Origin: Ulva prolifera
Taxonomy: Eukaryota; Chlorophyta; Ulvophyceae; Ulvales; Ulvaceae
Length of the DNA: 64,000 nucleotides
Assembly: GCA_023078555.1 (NCBI GenBank)
Contig: CM041204.1
Location: forward strand, 5,114,430 to 5,178,429
Reading direction: 5' to 3'
The first letter of the stretch is position 1. Each line of letters begins with the position of its first letter. The position numbers were made by a program, and so were the translations under genes. The notes under the pieces were generated by a model, which worked only from the letters and a program-made list of their open reading frames with translations, made no database searches and was not told where the DNA came from. Positions 54,385 to 64,000 of this stretch are shown piece by piece.

Positions 54385-54971
54385 AGGCCCAACTCCTGTT
54401 ATGTTAGGACATATGCATGATCATATGCATGAGCATAATCCAGCACAATCCATGTGAGGATTGTGTGCGGTCACTGTGATTATGACTGTTGTAGACTTGA
54501 CTGATCGGTGGCATATAGTCATGTGCCTCCAAGTCTACTGTAACCATTCTCTTACAGTCTTACGTGGTTCCTGTATTGCCTCACTGCATTACAGTACATC
54601 CCTTGATCTGTGCATTGCCGACGTACGACCTGAGTGCTCCACAGGTAACGGCTCTGCAGCCCACTAGCTAGCTTGATGAATACTGCGCATAGGTCCTTGC
54701 TTATAACATGGTATCGATGAACGTTTGCGCGGTTGCATTCGTTGTGCGTAATAGTGGTGTGTCATATGACCGCGCATGCCCAAGGGCATCTGCGCTGCTT
54801 TAGTGCGTAGTCATATGACCAGATCAACCGCATGATAGTCAACAGTAGTAATTCGCATGTTTGATTGCGAGTTGTGTGGCTGCGGTTTACATTAGATTAG
54901 TCGTGACGGTCCACGGGCCGGCCGACGAAGCTGCCCGCGCGAGAGAAGAGATCGCTCGCTGCAGGTAGACC
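54385..54971. other. No supported gene; possible LTR/leader region
   Basis: Lies just 5' of the gag-like gene. It contains atggtatcgatgaac (54708-54722), whose TGGTATC core resembles a Copia primer-binding site for initiator tRNA-Met. The sequence gtcatatgacc occurs twice, about 54 bp apart (near 54758 and 54812). No terminal repeats could be matched within the window. Confidence 0.3.
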
Positions 54972-56800
54972 ATGTCATCACCAGAAGAGGAAGCTGCTCT
55001 TGAAGCTGAGGCTACGGCCGAAGCTGAGAGGCAAGCTGCTCTCTTGAATGCTTTGGGCGATGCACCTGGTGGCGTTCCCACTACTAGCCGTGCTGACGGG
55101 CCAGCCGCTGGTACTAGACGTGCACAAGCTGCACAAGCTGCTGTCACAATGCATGCGTCTGCGGGCAGCAGTGTGGTGACAGGTGCACCCATGCACGAAT
55201 GATCCGCGGATCATGTGTAGGGGTAAGCCGCCAGCGGGATTGTCCCGGAGTAGTGAGGGAGATCCTGCGAGGATCTCCCGCCGTAATCTTGACTATTCAG
55301 TGTGCATATATGGCTGTGCACACAGAGAGCTGTAACCATTCTTCTCACTGTTTCACGGTACTAGTTGTATCTTGTCTCCCCTCAGCATCTCTCTGGTTCT
55401 ACCTCTGTGCGCAGCAGGTATGAGATGCTGGCCTCCTGACTTGACATAAGACTGCGTGTCTGACCTGACGAAGGATAGCCTTTCTGACAGCTGCCTCTCA
55501 GCTTGAAGCTGCTAACGCTACGGCGGAGCAAGCTCGGGTTGAAGCAAGCAATGTTCGTGCTGCTCTAGCGCGCGCGGAACAGGCTCGTGCAGCTGCCGAG
55601 GCTGAGGCGGAAGCTCTGCGTGCTACGGCCCAGGCTGAAGCTGATGACTCAGGTAATAGTCATCCGAATGCGAACTTAGTTGATGCTAATGCCATAGTTG
55701 ACGCAATGAGATCTATGCACTTCCGTGAGCCCGCGATTGACAAAGGGAAGTCCCCACAGTGGGATTTTAGTAAAGGTGAACGATTCTCAACGTTTGAGTT
55801 TCGTGTTGAGCTCTGGCTCCATGGCCTTCATCACCTTCTGACAGAATTGCCTACTGGTCCTGAGACTGCAACTCATGACAAGGTAATGGCAGTTGTGTGC
55901 TTTGCACTGCCACCACAGGACTTGGAATACGTCCGTGTGTTTGTCTCCCTTAAGGATGTATGGAGTGCACTGCGTGCCAAGTATATGCCTAGCAAAGAGG
56001 CAGAGATCAGGTCCCTGTGGGATAGGTTCTCCCGTGCTGTACTCAAAGGTCATAGAGCCACGCAGGTAGAATAATACTGCACATACATTATGTCCTTAGT
56101 CAATCAGCTGACTGCTTTGGGTGCTCAACCTGCTCAGTACCAGGTTAGCAACAAGCTGTTCGAGCCTCTCGGTCGGGAATTTGTATCATTGCGTAGTGAG
56201 CAAGGAGGTCGTGATTTCCTCACTCAGATAGCTGCCATCACGAATCACGCGCGGGCATTAGATGCCTGTGGACCTCCCCAAGGGGCAGGGCGTGATCATG
56301 GCCCTAAAGGTAGGAACCCACAACAGCCACAGCGCCCTGCAGTTGCTGCCGTCGCTGCCAATGAGACCCGCACATGCTACATGTGCAAGAAGACAGGCCA
56401 TCTCCAGAAGGACTGCCCGGATATCCATTCGGAGGTCAGAAAGTTCCTCTCTGAGGAGGCAGCTCAGCCTCGCGGCAACAACACCGGCTGCGGACGAGGA
56501 CGCGGACGCGGACGCGGACGGGGCAGAGGCCCATCCGTCGCTGCACTGGAGTTTCCAGGTGATGGATTCAGCATGGTTGATGTTGCCCGCCTGGGCGAGC
56601 TGTGCAATTTTCTCATACACAGTGGATCTCAAGCTCATGTGATCCGTAATCCTGAGCTATTCGTCTGCATGCGGAAATCGAGAATCCCGTGCATCCAGCT
56701 TGTTGGTGACGAGGACATTCCTGTCGTGGGCGAAGGAACAATTTGTTTCAAAGTAGGTTCGTATGTGACTACGGGTGAGGGGGTCATCCACTCCCGCTAA
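54972..56800 (+). pseudogene. Decayed Copia-like gag/protease
   Basis: An Ala/Glu-rich N-terminal piece (MSSPEEEAALEAEATAEAER, 54972-55202) is separated from the rest by about 280 bp resembling an intron. From about 55485 the Ala/Glu coiled coil resumes. It is followed by a gag-type (UBN2-like) region with DVWSALRAKYMPSKEAEIRS at about 55955-56015. An in-frame TAA at 56072-56074 interrupts the frame, which then continues (YIMSLVNQLTALGAQPAQ). A CCHC zinc knuckle, CYMCKKTGHLQKDC, lies at about 56375-56417. An RGRGRG tract and a protease-like motif, FLIHSGSQAHV (about 56609-56640), follow. The catalytic Asp of the usual DSG motif is His here. No integrase or RT follows. It is a dead element or a co-opted gag. 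Confidence 0.75.
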
Positions 56801-57150
56801 AAGGTGGTCCCCCCCCGGGCGCGCAAAATCCGCTGCGAAACAGCCAAATTGGGGAAGGTTTCCACTATGGTCTATGTTAATTGGGAACTCGTAGTGTACG
56901 ATCTCAGTCTTGGGGAAAGTCCCCAAGCAGAGTGCCCTTTTCGGCGAAATGTCGCCGTTTTCCCCAATATCGCGGGAACGATGCGAGATCATCCCCAATC
57001 AACCGCCATTGCTTCCAGACCGAGGAACACAACGAAAATGAGCTATAATTTGTTGCACTGTTGTTACATGACATGTTTGTGACTCTCGACGCCTGATCGG
57101 TAGAAGTTCGAGAGTACTACATTTGTCGGCTGTGTTGTGTCCATCAGACA
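56801..57150. other. No gene; possible 5' end of the following element or gene
   Basis: Contains short complementary patches (for example ttggggaaagtccccaag) and GC-rich runs (tcccccccgggcgcgc). It directly precedes the ATG of the large gene at 57151. Confidence 0.4.
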
Positions 57151-60100
57151 ATGGTGTCTCGCGCGAGACCGGCGCAACAAGAGTTAGATGATGCTGTCGA
57201 AAACGTTTCTGCTTGTTATTACATCAATCGCAAGCCTGTGACGGCGAGGCAGCTACAAGACGCTGTGTTGCCCGCCATTGCACGAGCTAGGCTCGTGCCA
57301 AATGAGATCAGGGACGCCGAAATATTCCAGTTTTGTTTCAAGTTAGCTGACCTCGAGTCTACGAAAGGCAGTGGTGGTAACAGCTATGTGGAACTCATGC
57401 TCGACAGTGGCGCTAGGGAGTGGCTGGCGCATTATGCACAGTCACGTAGCTGGCGGGTACGCTTTCTTTCCAACTTTGTGATCTTACATGTGAAGGCATG
57501 GCGTGGCATTGTACTTCAGCATATGCACTTGTAGGATTCACCAGCTGGGGCCCGCCAGAGAGACCCCTCACCGTGCCATTTGCAAGATCCCCTCCCCTCG
57601 ATTACACCGTCATCCATGCCAGACGAAGCCCCAACAGGGCTTGGTTCAGACGAGCGGTCGTCGGTTGTAAACACTCAATGTACTGTGATAGAGATGCTCT
57701 CTCGGGCATCTGTGTCGAAGTCTGCGCGCAATTCCACGAAGGCCAGTACGGATCACGGAATAGAAGGTGCCACAGTACAACCAGTAGACAGTCGAGTATT
57801 GTGCAGGGAAGCCCTAGACGACCTTTTGGCCAATGTCATGCCTATGCCCGCTGAGTGGGTGTCAGACGCATTGATCGCTGATTTCTTGGCACGGGTGACA
57901 GAGCTTCACACAGCGGTGCGCAGTCATCCTAATGTAGTTTAGGCATCATGTACTTGCAAAATTCATCAGTAATGGACTGAGCACTTATTTGTGTCATGTA
58001 GGCGATTGAATGGCAGGCTGGTGAAGTCAAGTATAAGCAACATGCCCTTGATTGTGACAAGTACTTGCGGTTCATGTTTCCGGACGGGGCTAGCACTGAA
58101 GACATCGCTGGCATGTACTGTGAGGTCTTAGACCGTATGGACACTCGGATCGACGAGGACGCAAGTCTGCGATCTAACAAGACTCCGGTTTTTGATGATG
58201 TGGCAGGTTCGCAATCTTGCGTACTGTTGCTGGTGAATGCTCGTGTGTCTGTGCCTGTCTGTGTCTGTGTCTACATTTGCACGCAGTCGTGTGATATCTT
58301 ATCGCATTATTGTCCGTGTGTGTCTGCATACGCTAAGTATGAGTGCGTGTGAGTGAATGTGTACCAGCATGTGCATGTTTGCATTGTAGCCCAGCCTTAA
58401 GCCTTAATGGTATGTGCGTGCAGGAGACTTTAAGCACAGCAGGGGCGGCGTTTACTTTCATTGTTGCAATGCCTTTCTGCCACTGATGACGGGGGGCGAT
58501 CCATTTGTTTGTGCCCGTGCCTTCATTGAAGACAATGCGCTGTGTTTGTTAAATTTTCTGCTCCTATCGGCCGCTAGCTATACAGCCTTATATCGAGCTG
58601 CGGAGCTGGAATTCGCTGCAAGCAAGATAAAGAAACCGTCCGAGACTGATTGCAATATTTCGGAAGAACATGCTGCCTTGCTAGCGGCTATTCGAGCAGG
58701 CGATATCAAGCCATTCCGAGTATGCTGCGTAATCAACCCATTGAGCTGGTAGCTTGTGATGTAAATTGGGGTGCAACCGTGATTTGTTGGATTTGTAGGT
58801 TGAAGCAATGTCTGCTCTTGAAGCAACAGTGCAGGCCCCTGGCGATGCTCTCCCTGTGATATTCTATCTTTCGGAAGATTGCAATAACAGCGTTCGTGGT
58901 CAGTTGAGACAGCGCTGGTGGTACGCCAATACTGGTCCTTAAGCTTGTCAATGGATAACTGCATTACGAACATCACTCAGTGTGCATTTCTAATCTGATG
59001 GTGTCTATACAAAATGCCCGTGGGACTTCACTCAATCGATGTGTAGGGCGAGCAAGAATTCCTTATACAGTAAGGTCACTGCTAGATTACGTTTTCTGAC
59101 TTCTCGTAGCCGGCTACGAGCTCTGCCCAAGCCGCAATTTCGACCTCGGGAGGCTTTGGAGTATGTTTACCAAGGCACAATTCAACCAAAAGGGATGCTG
59201 ACTCACGGTCTTCTGCGTGGGAGTGGTAAAAAGATTGAAGATGCATCATCCTTTGCAGCAGCCATCAAGAAATCAGAAATTCAGGAAATGGCTTCCGTGA
59301 CGGTTCTTCGTCAAAAACATGATGGCTAGGGCTGGCCCCAAGGGGTATATTGGGTTCCATATACCGGTATAAGGGTATATATTCTTATACCCAGGGTATA
59401 CAGGTATAAGATAAAGGTATAATGAACGTTTTCGATGATAGAGACGCGATGAAACATCTGATCACAGAAACAATTAGATATTCAGAAAGCCCTTGTTCTT
59501 GTGATGTCTACTGATACTGAAAGTATTCATTTCAGGTTTATAGGCGCTGTGTAGGCATTGTTGAGTGTTTCAGGTTAGGATGGAAAAACACTCAATGCCT
59601 TACTCACTTTCCAAGATTGACTGCAATTCGCTCAGAAAGTTACAGAGCAAGCTATTTATATTGTTGGAATCTACGTGAACAGTACTTTACGCCTACATAA
59701 GTCACTGAATTGACCGGCGATGTGTATGATGGCCAAGAGACAGTATCCACAGCACCTATTCACAGCCCGTCCATCACCCATTCACGGCCCGTCCATCACC
59801 CATTCACGGCCCGTCCACAGCCCTTAGACAGCGCATGCACAGCCCATTCACCTACTATTGTTCCACACTGTTGAATGTTGTTGAAGAGATCCATGCTAGC
59901 TTCTTGAGCTCGTCAACTGAAGCAAAGCGTGATCATGTGCTGGCTCGCTCAAGGGACATGGCATTCCTAGCAGCAATATGTATACAAATCGAGATTATTG
60001 CAGTATATATACACATACTTGGAGTAAGGCAGGATATATTCATCCGATCTGTGCGTGTCGGACACTCAGCTCGCTCTGGACAGCGCACCATGCTTTCGAT

Positions 60101-63100
60101 GCTACTGGCTGTAGTGCACGTACACAACAACCAGGAGCACATAAAATGACATAGTACGATTAAAGCGCGAGGGCTCACTTGACTTCGCGGCTGATCTTTT
60201 AACCTGAGCTGCGCGACGTGTGCCCGAGTGTGGGCATTCGCATGACACCTCGACGGGCTGCCGAGCTGACAACCTTGCCCACATGAGTGCATACTAAGTA
60301 GAACGTGTGCGTCTGGACGCTTGGGACCTCGACAACGCTCAGCCTGGTCCAAGCCGATCCAGGCTGCACGTTGGGCGACAGGACTGTCAGCATGTTACGC
60401 ACAACTTACTAAGACGATGAGAACACATTGTCGAACAGAAATGTGGATCGCTTTCAATCTCCTCTGTGCATCCCTCAGAACTAGCACGGATGTTTATCGT
60501 GTATGATATCACAGTAACGTATGGAGTCGCCTCAAGCACAGATCCACAGATGTTTAATGAACTGGTAGGCTCCGTAGCCCCACTGTACCCCCATTGCTGA
60601 GGGGAATAATGCTCTGCAAGGGTATATCGCAACTTGAATATACCCCTCTCAAGGGTATACCGACATATCGAGATTATACCCCTTATTCTGTTGATTTTGA
60701 ACTTATACCGGTATATATACCCTATACCCATATACCGGTATAACCCCTTATACCGGTATAGGCCAGCCCTAATGATGGCGTTTTAGTCATGGAATCTCCC
60801 CAGAAGACGGAGCAGGAACCAGAAATTTCAGCTGATACCGAGGACGATGACATCGTTGCTCAGGTCACTGAGCAATCCGCAGAGGCTGTGGTGGAGAAAC
60901 GAGGCAGATCGGCTATGCAGGGCGATATTACCACCTCCCCACTGCGTCCCCTCCCCATTCCACACGTCAGTATCGCCTCACATCCAACAATTGAAGTCGA
61001 TGACAGTAATTCAGACAGCCTACTTTGGAATGCATTGCAACGAGCATACAAGGACCACCCGCTAATTATCAGTAAACAGTATTCCACTTTCAAAGATATC
61101 AACTGTTCACCAGAGGTTGCAGCCAGCATTATTGACGTGAGTTGTTCCTTCATCGTCATGGTGTGATGATGTTGGTCGGAAGCCTGTTGAACTCATGATG
61201 TTGGCGTGATCCGGTGCCTGTCATTAGTAGCATGCTGTTTGTAGGGGATTCAGGCCCAGAACTTGTTCGCAACGTACAAGGAGGCGTGGAATGACTGCGT
61301 AGCTAAACTCATCCCAATTGCCCCTGATGAATACGAGATTGCCGATGCAATTGACCATGGGATCCCTGGAATGGAAGAGGCGATGGCTGCATTGAAGTTG
61401 AAGTCGCATGGGGCTCGGCTTATGCATGCAATTGAAAAGTTTCATTCAGGCAGGAGGGCGGATTCGATTAATGCTGCAGGGACCTCGCGTGCCGCGGGAA
61501 ACGTCTAGGGGGGCATGCTGGTGGAGACGAGTTGCATGACCCCGTGACAGATTCCCCCAATCTCGTCCTTGATCCTATACTGCCTTTGTGCCCATGTGCC
61601 GGTTTGCCGACAGCCCGCCCGGAATTACTTGAATGGTACTCAGATGCATCAGCATCTAAGTCTGCAGCTGCGATGTCTGTAAAGGTGACCTTTCGAAAGG
61701 GGGCCCGTGTGTTACGGTCCATCCACTGCACTGATTCTACAACTCATCCATCCGGCATGTGCCCCAACTGCGTCAGTCTTTGGTTACACAAGTCTCAGAA
61801 GGGACGGGTGTACAATTCTTTCATGCATTGGCTCTCCAGAAGATCCAACGACAAGAGTGGGCAGGCACGTTTCAAGTTCTCTCAAAAGGTCGTTCGTAAG
61901 CAGAGGACTCGCAGATTGAAACGTGATGTTGAGTCAGCAGTGAAGAAGAGCGTGTCAAACCTCAACCCTGTCGTGAAACAATTTGTGAGGAAGGCGCAGA
62001 AGTTAGTAGTTGAAGGTAAACTGACGGAGGATGACCTGTCATTACAACTCCTGCAGCTCAATAATGTATGGCGGAAAGGTAAATCTGTTCATGGACGCCG
62101 CTACCCTGGTCTTGCCGGGCAGCGGCTGCTGGCGGCCAGTGCCTTTACAGAGCGGAGACAAGCCACCTGGGTTCAAGGCTTGCTTGCTGCCAATGCCATG
62201 TATACAATGCCTGGCAAATTGACAATCAAGAGGCGTAATTCGACCCTATCCACACCCACCTTCTCCTTGCAGCCTCCAGAGGCTTTCTCCTGCCTCACTA
62301 ACTGGACATCCCAACCATCCCATGTATGCTGCGACGAGGTTGCTGTGAACCAAGTTGTGGACAGCATTCCATCGACAAACCCGCCTGGTTACGAGGTTGC
62401 TGGTCTGAGTAACCGTTGCATTCGAGAAAACAACCCCGAAGGTGTGCAATACATTATGAAGGATGAAGGTGGGGTCCTGGTGAGGACGACCCGAGTGGAA
62501 AACGGCTCAGTTGTAGTTTCTGAGAAGACTGAAGACAAAGAATTTATTGACTCCCTCTCGGGCATACCCCCGGCGACTCTTCTATGTGTGTGGATAATTC
62601 TTGATCCCGTCAGAGGTAAACGTAGTTTCATAGCTGCGACGGTTCCTTCGTGTGGAGATTTAACGACCATTGATGATGCTGTCATGCTGCACAGTATCAT
62701 TCAGCGTGCACATGACCAAGGGCGCATGGTCAGTTTTTTCGGGGCAGACAATGCTGCCCCGCACGCTGCTCTTGCCCGGGGTATAATTCGCCGCATGTCC
62801 ATTCCCGAGGCAGATACATTGCTTTCAAAGCTGGAGTCCACAAGCAGTGGTGAGGGGACCGGTGAGTACTCTGACTGGGAGAGCCTTGCCATATCCCTCG
62901 TGCCCAAATTGCAGCGCCCCATCAGTGTCATTCAACACTTGTTGCGCAATCTAACGCAAATCAATGGCACAAAGCGTCAACGTATTGACCAGCTCTTGGC
63001 TGATCAATGGACGGTCCCATATCAAGGACTTCCTTACGCCTTCCAGAAGTGTGCAATTACGGGAGGGCTTCTGGGTATATCACCCGAGTGGCGCCATGAC

Positions 63101-64000
63101 AATCGTCTGATGGTGCGAACGATCATTGACAACGGCCTGTGCCCGAGACGTTCCAGCTCCTTTTGTGTCATTTGAATGAGAAATTGCTACCGCAGGGAAA
63201 ACACCTACGAGACAAATTGGTGAAGCTTCTTGTCATGGGCTTTGTGCCAGGGATAGGACCCGCTTTACTTACAGACTTGATGCTTTTATTTGAGATATTG
63301 GGCATCGAATCAGGTATATCAGGCGCCGTGTTGGATGTGTCAAATAGCTCCCAAAATAACAAGCGATGTCAAGAGATTGCATCAATCAAGGTGAGCAGGC
63401 ATTTACTTTTTCTATACCACTTGCGAGATGTTGTTGTGCACTCAGCTGGATCAAGGACTGTAGATGTTTATGAGACATGGCATATACAGGTCTGCCTAGC
63501 ACTGCTACAACATCTTCCGGGCGCCTTGGGGACAGCTGTCCATGTGCTTATCTCAGCGGCCCACCTAGCTGCGTTTTGTGACGACCCGGACAAAGCACCG
63601 TTTTCTCCAATGACACGATTGGCGCTGTGTGCATTCGCCCACACTTTTCTTGTCTTTCAGACAGTGGCTATGTCACATGGGCCCAAGACCAACCCTCCCA
63701 TGACAGACTTCAAATACTCTTTGCAAGGGCACAGCTACACCGCCCCCACTCGACATGCCATATGCAACGCTCTTCCAGGGCTTGCGGCTTGCCTACATGT
63801 CCAACATAGAGCGTGTGAGAGTGGTGACAAAGATGCGTACCCATTTGTGCCGGGATGCTGTGGCTCGCAAGAGTGTGAATCATTCTTTGGGGAGATCAGG
63901 TCATCCGGAAGCCTTCAAAATACAGGCGCCGTGTCTTGCGGGTCTGCTGTGAGGCACATACCAAAGGTGATGATGACGAACAAAGCAGAGGCAGACGGAC
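57151..64000 (+). CDS. Large multi-exon gene with transposase-like C-terminus, interrupted, runs off the window
   Basis: Exons with consistent phases are 57151-57456, 57535-57933, 58002-58206, 58424-58719, one from 58799, one from about 59047 to 59326 (broken by the hAT element) resuming at 60780-61136, and one from 61245. A long open frame follows, 61532-63174. The protein then continues in the next frame (FQLLLCHLNEKLLPQGKHLR from about 63150), with a probable intron near 63391-63444, to the window edge. A basic Cys pair (HPSGMCPNC) sits near 61755. Later come VVSEKTEDKEFIDSLSG, SFFGADNAAPHAALARG and, near the end, CGSQECESFFGEIRSSG. The last resembles the Glu-containing FFG-x-xRS end of RNase H-fold transposases (P-element and related groups). 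A one-base deletion near 63140 and a frame change near 61500 suggest decay. I do not recognise the family; it may be an autonomous DNA transposon or a domesticated derivative. Confidence 0.55.
59319..59326 (+). repeat. 8-bp target-site duplication, left
   Basis: atgatggc directly precedes the element terminus and is repeated exactly at 60772-60779. Eight-base duplications are the signature of hAT transposition. Confidence 0.9.
59327..60771. mobile_element. Non-autonomous hAT-like transposon
   Basis: The element is 1445 bp and begins TAGGGCTGGCC and ends GGCCAGCCCTA, a perfect 11-bp terminal inverted repeat. It is flanked by an 8-bp direct duplication. Both subterminal regions are packed with ataccggtat-type palindromes and ggtata/tatacc motifs, likely transposase-binding sites: at least one tataccggtata copy on the left, three on the right, plus many half sites. 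Internal ORFs are short and show no transposase, so it must be mobilised in trans. A 22-bp tandem repeat lies at 59759-59816. The perfect duplication and inverted repeat suggest a fairly recent insertion. It lies inside an exon of the large gene. Confidence 0.9.
59759..59816 (+). repeat. 22-bp tandem repeat inside the hAT element
   Basis: The unit ttcacagcccgtccatcaccca is present as two full copies (one base different) and one partial copy. Confidence 0.85.
60772..60779 (+). repeat. 8-bp target-site duplication, right
   Basis: atgatggc, identical to 59319-59326. The reading frame of the host exon resumes directly after it. Confidence 0.9.

Noticed and set aside
59327-60771. hAT element acting as a spliced intron
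   Set aside because: Its termini are TA...TA at the frame break, with no GT-AG pair that would restore the frame; insertion is the simpler reading.

Overview
The window looks like nuclear DNA of a photosynthetic eukaryote, most likely a green alga. The evidence is a plant/algal-type phytoene desaturase with a plastid-targeting-like leader, a microsomal NADPH-cytochrome P450 reductase, an organellar ribosomal protein uL6, a DNAJC3/P58IPK co-chaperone, a UBE2S-type E2 and NRDE2. All are cut by short GT-AG introns (mostly about 70-300 bp), and base composition is roughly balanced. I see no bacterial operons, CRISPR arrays, rRNA or convincing tRNA. I cannot name the species.

Layout. 1-4.2 kb (+): a TBC (Rab-GAP) gene. 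4.3-6.8 kb: no gene, but a G35 and a C31 homopolymer tract. 6.8-10.2 kb (-): a Cys-rich secreted protein with tandem PAN/Apple-like modules, and a small secreted ORF. 11.8-15.7 kb: a pile-up of truncated non-LTR (LINE) retrotransposon ends in both orientations, joined through long (AC)n tracts and bounded by a 14-bp direct repeat. 16.8-20.3 kb (-): cytochrome P450 reductase. 21-24.7 kb: more LINE remnants with a (GT)94 tract. 25.3-26.6 kb (+): ribosomal protein uL6. 27.1-29.6 kb (-): DNAJC3/P58IPK. 30.1-32.9 kb (+): a low-complexity protein. 33.6-40.5 kb (+): NRDE2. 40.6-42.8 kb (-): a 642-residue orphan. 43.5-44.3 kb (+): UBE2S. 44.9-45.1 kb: a LINE 3' end. 45.3-47.5 kb (-): phytoene desaturase. 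47.9-49.9 kb (+): a DUF4864-like protein. 51-54.4 kb: an ORF of unknown function, a possible MULE zinc domain and a Gln-rich gene. 55-56.8 kb (+): a decayed Copia-like gag. 57.2-64 kb (+): a large multi-exon gene with a transposase-like C-terminus, running off the window.

The housekeeping genes are functionally unrelated and show no operon logic. Exon phases were checked by hand and close exactly for phytoene desaturase, DNAJC3, UBE2S and the 642-residue gene. The rest are partly resolved.

The most interesting part is the right end. The large transposase-like gene has phase-consistent exons from 57151. It is split inside an exon by a 1445-bp element with the marks of a non-autonomous hAT transposon: 11-bp inverted termini, an 8-bp target duplication and many internal tataccggtata palindromes. 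Removing the element plus one duplication copy would make the reading frame continuous. The second most interesting feature is the repeated link between LINE 3' ends and very long AC/GT microsatellites.
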